Positions 1 to 12,078 are shown, counted from the stretch's first letter. The stretch: DNA of 64,000 nucleotides from Scilla litardierei (GCA_030789695.1 CM061142.1:356289486-356353485), one strand, 5' to 3'. Numbers and translations: made by a program. Notes: generated from the letters alone by a model not told the origin.

Positions 1-719
1 GTGTCGGTGACAACCATCACAGATCACAGATCACAGTTTATTGCACAGTACTCAGAGAATTGGTTCGCCCGGGTAGCACCCGCGGCAAGAGTTGGCCTCT
101 TGGTTGCTCACTGTACTTCCCGTTATAAGTCACGGACTAGGCTAGGCACAGTTTCTCTCATTATTGCTATGGTCATGGTTATTCTTGTACGTTACTTGCT
201 CGGTCACCTTTACTTTACTTGTCACCCTTGCATGCTTGACAGATGTACTTTACTTATCGCACTTGCATGCTTGTCTGTCCCTGCTTTACTTTCCGCACTT
301 ATTTACTATAGACTGCTCCATATTTGTGCACTCCTCTCTTTCTATCGCTAGAATTGTTGTGACTTACCTTCGGTTCCATTTATGGCACCGGCAGACGAAG
401 ACCTGATCGAGGAGATTGCCCCAGAGTTCGTGGAGCCTACATTGACCCAGAGACGGCAGAGTTTTAGTTACTTTTCTGTTGGTGTGTGTGTTGTACAGTG
501 TATTTCCTTTTCCGCATTTCCTTTCAGAACTTCCTTTATGTATTCGTGAGAGAGTGTGCTGGTTGTTGTTGTACTTTAATTTGGACTGTAATAACGTCTG
601 TACGCTGGTTTGAGTATTGTAATATATCTCTGAGTTGTGGCTATGCTGATTTCACTGGTAAACTGCGGAACCTGCGAATAAACCAAATAAGTAACGGGCC
701 CCGAGAGCGGGTCGTTACA
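1..719 (+). repeat. Element A 5' LTR, 3' portion only
   Basis: Matches 4509-5227 base for base except for about three substitutions and ends in TTACA at 719. The first 2.15 kb of this LTR lies upstream of the window. The open frames in it recur identically in the other LTR and resemble no known protein, so they are not called as genes. Confidence 0.9.
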
Positions 720-742
720 GGTTTGGCGGCCCATGCAGGTCC
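720..742 (+). promoter_or_regulatory. Post-LTR block of element A, candidate primer-binding site
   Basis: Directly after the LTR comes a block containing TTGG, GCCCATGCAGGTCC. Nearly the same block follows the 5' LTR of B (29638-29665, minus) and F (38214-38241, minus). It begins with TGG, as expected for pairing to tRNA CCA ends, but does not match the usual initiator-Met site; I cannot name the tRNA. Confidence 0.4.
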
Positions 743-1317
743 GTGCAAAATACCTCGTGAACAGTATAGTGAAACCAGGATGTATCGTACACGATACTCG
801 ACTGAGCTGACATTTTTTCTTTGAATGCAGGTTTGACACTCGAAAGATGGACGGGAACATCTCGGAGAGCCCCAATGGAGTTAACCTATCTGGCCTTAAT
901 AAAAAGTCGTTAACAAAACCAAAAAAAAATCTTGATAGGAATAATTAGTTGTTAATAAGAAAAATCTTTTGTATCGGTGGCACTCGTATGAATGATAATC
1001 TTCCTTCAATGGACCATGATACCGGTCAATGTGCTTGGCTAAAGTCTGTGGATCGACCTGGCTAGACTGGGCATAAGTGATCCTAGCTTAGTCACTTCCC
1101 TGACCGTGTCCGCTGGACCGCAAGGACGTGAATCATGATTATGTAACGCCATCGATCTTCATCACTATCACCCTTCTTTTAGTGTTGGTGACCTTTCGAT
1201 TGACCTTCTTAGAATCTTTCTACGCTTGAACTCTGGCTACGGAGAGTAGCGTTCAAATTTTCGACCACCAGAAGTTCAAGTTCCACAACGGAAGCGACCA
1301 CCATCATCTGCTCAGCA

Positions 1318-1900
1318 ACGTCAACTACTCACTCCTCAACAGCAAGTGTACTAGCAGACTCGACGACAGGCGCCCCAGAGACGCCAAGCTTATACCATGA
1401 CAGTGGAAGAAGCCGAAGCTACGGGCCAAGTAATCACAGGTATGTGATTTTTCACTAGGCTACATGCTCTAATATTTAGAAATCGTAAGCTTAGACTTGA
1501 TTCTCATCACGGTAGGTACCGTCTTAATAGCCGGTAAACCTGCCCTCACACTGTTCGACTCAGGAGCTACACATTGCTTCTTGGCCAGTCGTTTCGTTCA
1601 AACACATGCTATCACTGTTGAACCTCTGACTCCCGTTGGAAGGTCGAGACCGCTGGCGGTTCACTACCGGTAGCTAGCGGATGCCTCCAATGATCTGTTG
1701 TGATTTGTAGACGAGATCTCTTTGCCGACTTCTTGGGATGAACTGGTTGAGATCATTTCATGCCACCATTGACTGTCGTCAAAGGAGGGTAGAAATCGAT
1801 ATACCCAATCATCTAAAGTTCGTGTTCCTCAGCAAAAGCCGATCAGAAGGACCAGTGAAATATCGAGCCAGACCCGACGTGTAGGATGTTACGTTTTTGC
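1318..1900 (+). pseudogene. Element A degenerate gag C-terminus and protease with a predicted intron
   Basis: Bases 1318-1439 translate to a gag tail with TMTVEEAEA, like the gag tail of element B. A GT...AG stretch (1440-1515, 76 bp) follows; its removal brings the frame into register with protease sequence starting at 1516. The aspartic protease motif LFDSGATHC is at 1551-1577, and a degraded GMNWL...HATIDC block typical of gypsy protease is near 1735-1790. No RT follows; the frame breaks and a PPT is reached at 2344. A second gag-tail-like block is present near 1992-2060. Non-functional remnant. Confidence 0.7.
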
Positions 1901-2320
1901 ATCCTTCTTGAACCCATATTTCTTTTCTAAACCCCCACTTCCGTCTTGTACCCAATTTTCCATGTGTTTGTATCCTTTTCCCACCTACCACCTCCTCCGC
2001 AACGACAGGCCTACACGATGATCCCAGAAGATGTCGAAGCCATCGACCAGGGGATTGGAGGTATGAATTATCACTTTTGATATTATACCCGTTCATTTGC
2101 AATCAGTATATCATCGTAGCTATTATGTTAATACTAGTCTTGAGACTAGCTCTAAAAACTATGGTGATAGTATGTATTCATGTATTCGTCTTTTGTTTTC
2201 TTAGTGATGTGATATCACGTTTTATTTCATGCTATTAACAACTTATTTTCCTATGTCGTGGTCGTTCGTCAAACCTTCCGGTCGATCATTTGAATTGCTT
2301 AGGCGATTACCGATCTTCTG

Positions 2321-2356
2321 AATTCCGAGGACGGAATTATTTTAAGGAGGGTAGAA
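2321..2356 (+). promoter_or_regulatory. Element A hairpin plus polypurine tract
   Basis: A perfect 7-bp stem (AATTCCG / CGGAATT) with loop AGGA lies at 2321-2338. The purine tract AAGGAGGGTAGAA at 2344-2356 abuts the LTR start TGTAACG. The PPT primes plus-strand DNA synthesis in gypsy elements; the role of the hairpin is unknown. Confidence 0.75.
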
Positions 2357-3057
2357 TGTAACGGCCTGTATTTTTCAAACACTTCAAATACGTACTTAAC
2401 GTATTTTTATTCTAAATTTTCTTTATAATGGTTAGTTAGGAGTTGTATATCAAAACTGATTTCAAAAATTCTTATAAAAATATTTTAGAGCACTAGACTT
2501 ATCATATTGTATTTCAGCAATTTCAGATTTCCTCAAATGCCCAAAACATTTCTGTTAAAATTCATCTTCCAAAATTACCGTTTTGATTCGACGAATTTAT
2601 TTTCTATTCAAACGTCTTCAAAACGTTTTCAAACTTCTACAGTAGCATTCGGTTATCATTTAGGGCTCCCCACATTAATTTCGTAATTTTCGGATATCAT
2701 TTCAGCTTAGAACCCGCAAACCCGCTTTCTAAACGTTTTGGCCTAAAACTAGTATTTCCGTAGCTCAAATCCTAGAACAGATCTTGTATTCGCGATCCTC
2801 GCGTCGATACGATCCCGTGGGTATGTTTTCGCAATTTTTCGGAGTCGTTTGTGAAAACACGTTTGTATTTCACCGTTTTACTAATTACATCCTTAATGAC
2901 CTTTTTACTCTTACTATTACCACTGCTAAATACTTTTACTAAGTTACTTTTAGCCCCCTAATTATTTTCCTAACCTATCCCCTTTAACTCACCTCCCTGG
3001 TTGGTCAGATCCAACTGCTTTGGATCTGAATTGATTACGTTATTTAATTTCTAACCA

Positions 3058-3066
3058 TATATATAT
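3058..3066 (+). promoter_or_regulatory. Element A LTR TATA box
   Basis: The alternating TATATATAT tract is followed about 25 bp later by a CT-rich sequence typical of plant transcript starts (CTTCTTCTCTCG near 3108-3119). It lies 0.7 kb into the LTR, a plausible U3/R boundary. Confidence 0.5.
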
Positions 3067-3822
3067 TTCCCCCGTTCTTCGTTCACAGCAGAAGCCAGCG
3101 AGCCATCTTCTTCTCTCGTTTACCCACAGGCAACCTAAATCCATCTCTCAAACACAGTTATCTTTATCACCCTCTCCCCTCAAATTTCGAAACCCCAGGC
3201 TCGCTCGTTCAACACACCAAAGTATTACACTGCTTCTTTCCATCTCTTTGTTGCGTTCGGAACCCAAAACCCAAGCTCTGAGCTTTTCCCCTTCATATCG
3301 AAACTCAAGCATTCCGCTCTCCCCATACTCTCTCCCCTCTCCGACGCAGCTGAACCCGCCGAAGCCGCTGCTCCGCCCCGCCTCCGTGAGCTCCGTCGCC
3401 GCCGACGAGCCCCCGCATCCGAACGTCGTGACCCTCCCGAAGCCCACGGCCCCGATCCGAGCCCGATCCACCGCCCCCACCGCTCCGATCAACCGCCGCC
3501 TCCGCCTTCGAGTCATCGCCGTGCCCCGATCTCACCTGCGCCACCAAGCCACCGACCGGAGCAGCCCGACCCCGCCCGTCGCCGTCCCCGCCTCCAATCG
3601 CCGCTCCGCCAAGCCCGATCAGCCGCCCAGGCCGCTGCCGCGCTCCGGACCACCACCCGAAGCCGCCGGCGCAGGCGACCGCCGCCGCCGCGACCGCCGA
3701 GATCGCACCGCCCTTGCCCTACGCCTGCGTGCGAGAACGGAACAAAAAAAAGAAAAGAAAAAACGGGGGGGCAGAACAGAGAGAGGGAGAGAACGGAGAG
3801 GGGTGGATTTAATAAGTTTTAT

Positions 3823-3851
3823 AATTATTATTATTATTATTATTATTATTA
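3823..3851. repeat. (ATT)n microsatellite in the element A LTR
   Basis: About nine tandem ATT units just downstream of the GC-rich LTR block. Confidence 0.9.
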
Positions 3852-5227
3852 GTTATTAGTTTAATAAAGTTAAAAGTTTTATAAGTTAAGTTATTAATTT
3901 TTAAATGTTATTAAGCCTTAGTTAAGTTAAATTACAAGTTGCTAATTAAGTTATTATATTAACTCAAGTTAAGTTAATAGTAAAACTTCAGTTAAAAAGT
4001 TTAAGTTGCTAATTTTTCTAGTAAAGTTTAATAAGTTAATTAGCTATCACACTAGTTTAAGTTGCTAACAAATCTCCATTATAGTGTTAGAAAATAGTTA
4101 ATGTTAGTGCGCTAGTTCAAACATTTTAACTGGTTGATAACCATTAACTGATAACTTTTTGTGTTTGCAGGTACCAATCCTCGCGCTTTAACTCCTTCCT
4201 CATCTTGCTACGACGATCCCGAAAGTGTAAGTCACAGTAAATTCTACCCTTAGAAATATAGATAGTGTACTCGTATGAACATAGGACTTGACACCTAGTC
4301 TCAGAACAGTTATTGACCTGAACAGATTATTGACATTGCTTGACAGAAAGATTGTAACTAGAAATGTGAGAATGGTTAATGGCTGGTAAAATTGCAGAGT
4401 ATGGTATTGCACAGACACTGGGTTTTGGGGTAACTTATAATTGCGGAAGTGCGGGAGCGACTAGTCCAGACGTTGTTGTCACCGTGCGGGTTCTAGCAAC
4501 CCATAACAGTGCCGGTGACAACCATCACAGATCACAGATCACAGTTTATTGCACAGTACTCAGAGAATTGGTTCGCCCGGGTAGCACCCGCGGCAAGAGT
4601 TGGCCTCTTGGTTGCTCACTGTACTTCCCGTTATAAGTCACGGACTAGGCTAGGCACAGTTTCTCTCATTATTGCTATGGTCATGGTTATTCTTGTACGT
4701 TACTTGCTCGGTCACCTTTACTTTACTTGTCACCCTTGCATGCTTGACAGATGTACTTTACTTATCGCACTTGCATGCTTGTCTGTCCCTGCTTTACTTT
4801 CCGCACTTATTTACTATAGACTGCTCCATATTTGTGCACTCCTCTCTTTCTATCGCTAGAATTGTTGTGACTTACCTTCGGTTCCATTTATGGCACCGGC
4901 AGACGAAGACCTGATCGAGGAGATTGCCCCAGAGTTCGTGGAGCCTACATTGACCCAGAGACGGCAGAGTTTTAGTTACTTTTCTGTTGGTGTGTGTGTT
5001 GTACAGTGTATTTCCTTTTCCGCATTTCCTTTCAGAACTTCCTTTATGTATTCGTGAGAGAGTGTGCTGGTTGTTGTTGTACTTTAATTTGGACTGTAAT
5101 AACGTCTGTACGCTGGTTTGAGTATTGTAATACATCTCTGAGTTGTGGCTATGCTGATTTCACTGGTAAACTGCGGAACCTGCGAATAAACCAAATAAGT
5201 AACGGGCCCCGAGAGCGGGTCGTTACA

Positions 5228-6237
5228 TGAACCTATGTAAGTTTACACCCCTAAATAAAATGTGGTCATTTTGGGATATTTTTTGACATTTGCAGTTCCA
5301 ATGCAAAAACCCAATACATCAATCCTCCAAGGCAATACCGGAATAAAACGGATATACAGATGCCGAACCCCAAGGACCCAAATCCCCCCATTTCATCTAC
5401 GGGCCTGCTCTTTTGCACGAATGGATGTTTATATAGTGGGTCTCGCATCATGATTACGACAACATATCAACATGGACACCACATTTTTCAGCGCAATATT
5501 GTCAAACACAAACACCCAGCATCCCAAATGTTGCAATTTCAGCGAGATGCTTTTATGCTCCATCAACCATACACAATAGGCAAGTGATTGCAGAAATTAT
5601 ACCTCCCAGAATATCAAAGCCAAATTTTTCAGTATGAAACTCCCCTCACCGACATGAAGCTGTTGTGGGCACTCCCGACGATCCGCGATGAAGTGGATCA
5701 AATTCGACAACCCACAACGGCTCAAGCAACCGTACGCATCATGGAGGAGAAAGAAAGTTAGGGTTTTCCTCAATAGTCCACAATAGGCCACACGATTTGC
5801 CAAAAATTAAACAATGAAGATGGAAATCCCAATCTTTACCTCAATATCAGCTCAGAATCCCCAACCACGCTCGGATCTGCCGCTGCAAGATGCCTTGGGC
5901 CCTCCCGATGATCCCTCAGACTTGGAACAATTCGCCAACCCAAAAAAGACGAGATCTTGCAGAGGAAGCAGCCTGCAACACAATTTTTTAGGGTTTTCTG
6001 AAGAAGCCAAACTCAAAAGCAATAACAGCAGCGAGGAGGAAGAAGGAGCAAAGGCAGCCTCTGGGCAAGCAGCGAGAGGTGATCAGACACAAGAGGGACC
6101 CAGACGAGCGAGCTTTCTCGTGTAATCACCGCGAAACCCGACGGAAACAAAACGCCCCAGAGATTCCGACTTACAACGCCACGTCGGACAAGAATCCAAA
6201 AACACCAAGGGCACAAAAGAACAGGCCCGACGAAGAT
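5228..6237. other. Unassigned single-copy-like stretch between elements A and F
   Basis: No LTR, retroviral domain or terminal repeat is visible. On the minus strand, 6237 down to about 5990 looks like a plant 5' leader (CT-rich, AAACCCTAA, in-frame GTTGCAG acceptor-like site). Two related blocks (about 5650-5770 and 5880-6000) share a CACTCCCGACGATCC / CCCTCCCGATGATCC core, suggesting a diverged internal duplication. A plus-strand frame at 5814-6125 (103 codons) is low in information and unrecognised. It may be host DNA or a captured gene fragment; no function is assigned. Confidence 0.35.
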
Positions 6238-9213
6238 TGTCACGACCCGCTTCCCTAAAATGGAGGCGAGGCATGAAAAGTCCGCTCAGACTTGGAGCTG
6301 TGAGGCTCCAGTCTGTACAGCATCTGGAATAACCAAGTATATGTCCTTGCAAATGTGATACAAAACAAAAATAATAATAAAAGAAAAGAGACAGATATTA
6401 TTATTCCAATCTCAGAATGTCCACCAACTCCAACATCACAGAAAAGCCACAGGCTAAAAGAGAGTCTAAAATGCCCAAGCATGGCCAACAGAAATAACAA
6501 CGTACAGAAAGAAAGGGCGCTACGCACCAACAACCTAACAAGAACTAATCATAAAGCAACACAGCACTAAGTCTCTACGACTGGTCGCCGGTGTCCTCGT
6601 ACTCCACGTCAATAGTGGACCCAGGCTCAACGTCAACAAACACCTCGTCCTCAGCAACGGACTCTCGCTCAGTAACTAACATGCGACACCCAAAAGAGAC
6701 GAGGGCGCATGTCAGGAAGTCTACAAGAGACTTGTGCAAGGAAACTAAAAGATAGTGAAACAACCTAGCAGTTCTAAAATATGCGATGACAAGGCAGTTT
6801 AAGGTATGAATGCAACAAGTAAGAGAGTGCATCAAGTATGACATGGCAAAGGTAGCAAAGCCACTAACATTCACATGGATTTACGAGTCACGTAAACACG
6901 TCAAGTAAACACGTCGTGCACAGAGTTTACGCCTTACAGCTGAAGTGGCTGTACGGGCACACTTTTACGCTGAGTGGTCGCTTAACCCTACCCTAATCCC
7001 AGAGTTTATGCCAGCTGAAGTGGCTGAACGGGCACACTTCTACGCTGAGTGGTCGCTTAACCCTACCCCTCCACGTGTAATCGGGCATTGGCTTCTGACC
7101 AACACATGTAGCCCGCTTCTGGATCACGAGCCAGGAAGTGTATTTGGCCTAGGGTTGTGCCTGCAACGCAGGTGTCTAGCCTCAACAAGCAAGTACAAGT
7201 AGCGTGTGCAACATTCAAGCATGGATTGTCATCAGGATGCATGGCATGGCATAGGTACAATTAATGTGCGTACAGATAAGGAAATTAAACGTGACAGGCA
7301 AAAATGCATGAATGACATGGCAGGGTGACAGATCTAGCTTCGTTGTCAAGCTAGATCTTAAAGTTGCGTCTAGGCGAGTATCGTTGCGTCTAGGCGAGTA
7401 TCATTTCGTCGCCTAGTCTCTTTTACGCTAAAAATGGGGAATGGCCTAAAACATGGCCTAAACACAAGTTGGCAAGTTTCACTTGCCTGCAATCAGCTGT
7501 TCTGAGAACACTGTCCAACCAGTCCAATCTAACTATGTGCTCGGATTCACCAACCTACAGTCCCAGTTTAAATTATCTTCGTTAGTGATTTATCAACCAA
7601 TTAAATTACTGATTTTTATCTTCATTAGCATGCATTGGTTGGGGGTCCTAAGTGTTCAGAAAATTACCCTTACACGACGCGAGAGCTACACTGGCGTCGG
7701 GTAGTGACGCCAGGGGTTGGAATATAGAAAACGCTCCAAATCCAGATTCCAAAATAGATTCCTACGATCGCCAATCCTTAGACATCGACGATATTAGCGA
7801 ATAGATACCGAACAACGAGCAAAGTGATCAGTTGACGTTCTACGGCTCGCGGGAAGCCGTAACAACGAATGGGGACGAACGGGTCGACGTACACGAAGTC
7901 TACGACGTTGAGCGTCGTAGGGGATGATAGTGACGTCGAGAAACACCCCTAGGAGAGGTAGAGGGCTGTCGGAAGATCTCAACAGCGAGAGGGAACGACG
8001 GGAAGGCGAAACGACGCGTTGCGACGTCGTTTGAAACGTGAACAGCGGGAGCTCGCTGTTTCAGAGGCAACGGCGGCCAGCGGGGGCTGCCACGGCGACG
8101 CAGAGATCATGGGGAGGCGACGGCGGAGGGGAGAGGCCGCGGGCAGCGGCGCATCGGCGGCCGTTCGCTGCTGCTGTGAAAATCCGGCAGTGCGGGGGCT
8201 TTGCAGCGGAGCTCCGGCGATCAACGGGGCCCTACGGCAGTGCAGAGGGAGGAGGGGTCGACGGGGAGGTCAGGTCGGCGGAGGGGAGACCCAGGTCGCC
8301 GGCGATGATGGGTGAGGTCGAAAGCGGGGGTTTCTTTGTTGTTGCGTGCGAAAGAACGGGAGATGGCGGCAGGTTTGTTTGTGGTTGCTGGGAAAAATGA
8401 GAGATAGGCTAAGTTATCAAAAAGTAATACCCTAGGGCAAATTTAATAAGGCATGGGCTGGGTCACGTGGGGTAGAGTAGGTTAGTTAGGGTTATTTAAA
8501 ATTGTTTCTCTTTTCTTTTTAAAAAGATTTAAAACTAGTCCCTCTCTTCCTCATGTGTGCGGCCTAGCAAAGAAATGGGCTGGGCTAAGTCAACATTTGG
8601 ATGATTTTATTATTAATAAATCATTGGGGGAAGAACCAAATGAAACTTAGGGCTAAACCGATACTTAAACTGGAGAAAAGTGAAGGTGGGTCAAACTGGG
8701 CTCGAAAATTGTAAGATAAATACTGGGGTGACCGGGACGACGAGAGAAACAAAACTAAGAAGACGGATCACGAATTCGACGACGAGAAACGAAACTAAAA
8801 ATACAAACGTCTCACGACAAAAGTAAAAATCGCGACATCTCATCAAACAAAGTCAAATCGTGGGAGAACGACCTGTGAAATGACGTTCCAAAATAATTCC
8901 ACAATTTAATACTCTTCGAGAGGATCACAACGGCATATCACACTATAGGATTCGGATACAGACAAAGTCTAATTTAAATACGTGCATGAACAAGACTACG
9001 TGCACGAAAAGCATACAAAGGACACGGGTTCTAAAGGCGACAGTAATCCCGAGTTGGGCACACGTCGGGGGTTGGCTTGCTAAGGATGCAACCAAGGTGT
9101 TACGTCCCTATCGACTCAACGACACGACTCACATACACAGCAATGAACCAATCAGGTACCCGAAATTGCTTTATGCACAGCCGTATTACGAATAGTGAGT
9201 ACCGGCCGTTACA
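6238..9213 (-). repeat. Element F left LTR (3' LTR in element orientation), 2976 bp
   Basis: On the plus strand it starts TGTCACGACCC and ends GCCGTTACA. It matches 38242-40940 over 2.7 kb with clearly more differences than the LTR pairs of B, C or D. A GC-rich block lies at about 8000-8330, with A/T-rich U3-like sequence to its right, as expected for a minus-strand LTR. Small open frames in the GC-rich block exist on both strands and are rejected. Confidence 0.85.
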
Positions 9214-11093
9214 TCCTACCCACCTTAGGACAAAGTCGGTCCTCGAACTTTCTAACATATCTAGTCACTCCAGTAACTACCCCAAATCATATCACATTAT
9301 AATTCAAACCAGATATAGTCACTACAAACATGTATATATTAACGCCCATTTTAACTTCACCTATCATAGTCAGTCAAATTCATACACGCACTTCAATCAT
9401 CATATAATCACGTACATCCCTACATAACTATTAATCACTTATTACATACCACGGTGCACATACTCACAACCAATTAAATAGTTCACACCAGCGAATACCA
9501 TCGTAATACTCCACGTCAGATAACTACCTATGGACAAAACAATAAGGATACACTACTCCATATATCTCCTAGTGTACATCCAATGCCAACATATCAACAC
9601 GAGTAACCATACCACTCAATATTAAATCATGTTATTATATCTAAGATACACTTACCACTACTATAATTTCACAATTATTTAGTCATTCAAATGCATGCAA
9701 ATATTTCACCATATATTCACATCACAGACGGTCCTATAACTATATTCACGACACGCCACGCATACCATAGTCACAAATACCTATAACTAAGCACATACTT
9801 ACCCGTGCATGGTGCACACCAACACATGCTAACATTTCATACATACATACCAATCATACCGCTATATACTCAGCACATCTACACACCAAGTTTAGCTAGC
9901 ACACATACGTTCACACGGGCAAGTCCTTTGTAAATAACTATACCACAAGACCAACACCTATAACTATAGACTGGTATAGCGACCCACCATCAGGTGCGTA
10001 ACACAACCAGGCGCAAAAAATCCTATCTCTATACATACATCATCCATTGCTATATTCATAGTACTACACGCAAACCACAGACATATGTAACAATATAGTT
10101 AGAGTATAACCACTCAGGCTTGAGTGAGACTCAAAACACATATCAGAAAACTCTATATACGTAACTCGGTATCTATACATATGCCAAAACCACTCTAATG
10201 TATACACATCTACCAACATAACCATATAATACCCTAATGCCAATCACACTTAATATTTAGTCAGGTAACACCCACATAGTTCAATCACTTTATATACCAT
10301 GATAATATTACAGACATCAGCACACGTATAATTATAATACCCTCCCTAATACATGCATTCATTGTATAGTCACACACAAGTAACACATATATTCACACCA
10401 TATCCATTTACCTATAATTAGTATACCAACACATTTACTTACATACATAGTTAAGATATGCAATAATCGTGTATACCTCATGGTATACACGCACACAACA
10501 TCCCGTAAAAACAAGTGATATCAATCAAAATTATAATCCTACTACCATACGTATACCACATATATACTCATGCAGCAAATACATAACTACTTACGTCTAA
10601 TCACACTACATATTTACGTACGAGCACACACTCACACGTACTAACATATAGGTCATATAATAGGCCTACCCACTTAACTATAAGCACACATATTATCATT
10701 AAACCTAACATACACACGACTTACTAATATATTATATAACAAGCATCTACAAGTATCTTCAAGCTACTTACACTACTGGTATATACCCCAATACAATTTC
10801 CAATATCTATACAGACATCCCTAAAGTGGTATTGCTATCTGCACATATATAATAACACCACCATATAAACAACTTCACACATATATCACGAATAACACTG
10901 ATTATACATACATAATACAAGAGTCAATTATTAATATCCTAAGGGTAGCACGCTCATACGTGTCCACCAAACTATACTAAGGTTGACACATGCAACGACA
11001 AGCACCAATGGCTAAACAATAGGAAAGAAACCGAAGCCAAAAGCGTAACGAAGGAAAGATCGAAAAGCACGAGTTCAGATTGGACGAAGATAA
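9214..11093 (-). other. Element F interior, 3' part: AT-rich, strand-asymmetric, no gene
   Basis: Roughly 9250-10970 is rich in A, T and C on the plus strand and poor in G, with many CATA, ACAC and TATA runs and no sizeable frame. Next to the LTR, 9214-9230 holds the decayed PPT (minus CCTAAGGTGGGTAGGA) and 9232-9251 a stem-loop. The strand bias fades near 10975, shortly before D begins. Confidence 0.7.
9232..9251 (-). promoter_or_regulatory. Element F hairpin upstream of the PPT
   Basis: On the minus strand arms AAAGTTCG and CCGACTTT flank loop AGGA; seven of eight positions pair if one G-U is allowed. It occupies the same place relative to the PPT as the hairpins in A, B and G. Confidence 0.6.
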
Positions 11094-11517
11094 TGTTGAG
11101 TATTGATTCCTCGGATTTGGTTTTGGATGATGAGCAAACATAAATATCGTATACTAACAATTTGTGAGCGCAGTTATGGAGATCGTCGCCAAAATACTAC
11201 GCACATCTAAAGCGACGTCTCAAGACTTCTCAATACGCGTGATCGTATGCCTAAAGCTTCGTTGAAGCTCAAGGAGCAATATTGAAGTCAAGAAGAATGA
11301 AGATTGAAGCTTTGAAGACGGTTCGTCATGTATTATTTATTGTCTTCTAGCTTCATATATTAGAATGTTAAGCCTTGAGTAGGACTTACTTTATTATCTT
11401 CATTTCGCTTATATCTTAGAGCTAGGATTATCTTAGAAGCCTTTAGAAACTTTTCCGAAGCCTATCGCTTCATCTCTCGGCTTCTAGTGCATATTACTTG
11501 GTTCATGTAGGAGTACC

Positions 11518-12025
11518 AACCGACTAGATGACGATCTAGTCGGTCGGCAACTCTACTTGAACCGACTAGATGTCCTTGCTCATTTCGGCTCATTCCCTGT
11601 TGATCAATTAGTCGGTCAAAGAAGTATCACCGACCGACTAGATGACGATCTAGTCGGTTAGGAATCCTTCTTAGACCGACTAGTTGAGCTTGCATCTGAA
11701 CAGCCTGAGTTACTGTTTCGAGTTAGTCGGTCAAAGAACGTTTGTCGACCGACTAGTTGAGAAACTAGTCGGTCAGCATTTGTTCTTAATCCGACTAAAT
11801 CAACTTGAAGTCAGCCTTCTATATTTCGACTGTTAGTCGGTCAAAGATCATTCACCGACCGACTAGTTGTGAAACTAGTCGGTCGGCAAGTCTTCTTAGA
11901 CCGACTAGTTGTCATCTCCTGTACTTCGACCTTTTGGCTGTTCAACCGTTAGTCGGTCTACGTTGTATCACCGACCGACTAGTTGATGAACTAGTTGGTC
12001 AGTGATCCTTCTTTGACCGACTAGT
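11518..12025. repeat. Palindromic CCGACTAG/CTAGTCGG array in the element D 5' LTR
   Basis: Four to five modules of about 110 bp. Each has an inner inverted repeat (for example CCGACTAGAT and ATCTAGTCGG around GACG at 11520-11543) and outer arms TTAGTCGGTCAAAGA and TTCTTAGACCGACTAA, so a module is a larger imperfect inverted repeat. The same array is at 35455-35962 in the 3' LTR, and a related one is in the LTRs of B. Confidence 0.9.
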
Positions 12026-12078
12026 CTGGTTCAGAATAGAGCCGTTGGGAACTTTTCCAACACGATTTTCCTTGCCTC

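Larger units (their letters stand above)
1..5227 (+). mobile_element. Element A: Tekay-type Ty3/gypsy derivative, 5' end cut by window
   Basis: Two near-identical direct repeats (1-719 and 4509-5227, about three differences by hand count) end in CGTTACA. The second is the end of a 2871-bp LTR that starts TGTAACG at 2357, preceded by a purine-rich tract. The 1.6-kb interior keeps only decayed gag-end and protease sequence (DSGA motif), with no RT, RNase H or integrase. The gag end and protease resemble those of element B, which has a chromodomain, so Tekay-type ancestry is inferred. The low LTR divergence argues for a recent insertion that was mobilised in trans. The 5' TSD lies outside the window. 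Confidence 0.85.
2357..5227 (+). repeat. Element A 3' LTR, 2871 bp
   Basis: Starts TGTAACG directly after the polypurine tract and ends CGTTACA. The body has an AT-rich U3, a TATA box at 3058-3066, a pyrimidine-rich leader (CTTCTTCTCTCG), a very GC-rich block (about 3340-3720), an ATT microsatellite and a 3' part with several CTTGCATGCTTG-like repeats. The 203-codon open frame across the GC-rich block has mirror frames on the other strand and is most likely a composition artefact. Confidence 0.88.

Noticed and set aside
3248..3859. 203-codon open frame in the element A LTR
   Set aside because: It spans a GC-rich block that is open in several frames on both strands, is Pro/Arg/Ala-rich and resembles no protein.
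5814..6125. 103-codon plus-strand frame starting MKMEIPIF
   Set aside because: Low complexity, no homology recognised, and the opposite strand looks more like a transcript leader.
8019..8400. Open frames of 98-120 codons in the element F LTR
   Set aside because: Same kind of GC-rich LTR block; the right LTR copy carries indels that break the frames, so no sign of coding constraint.
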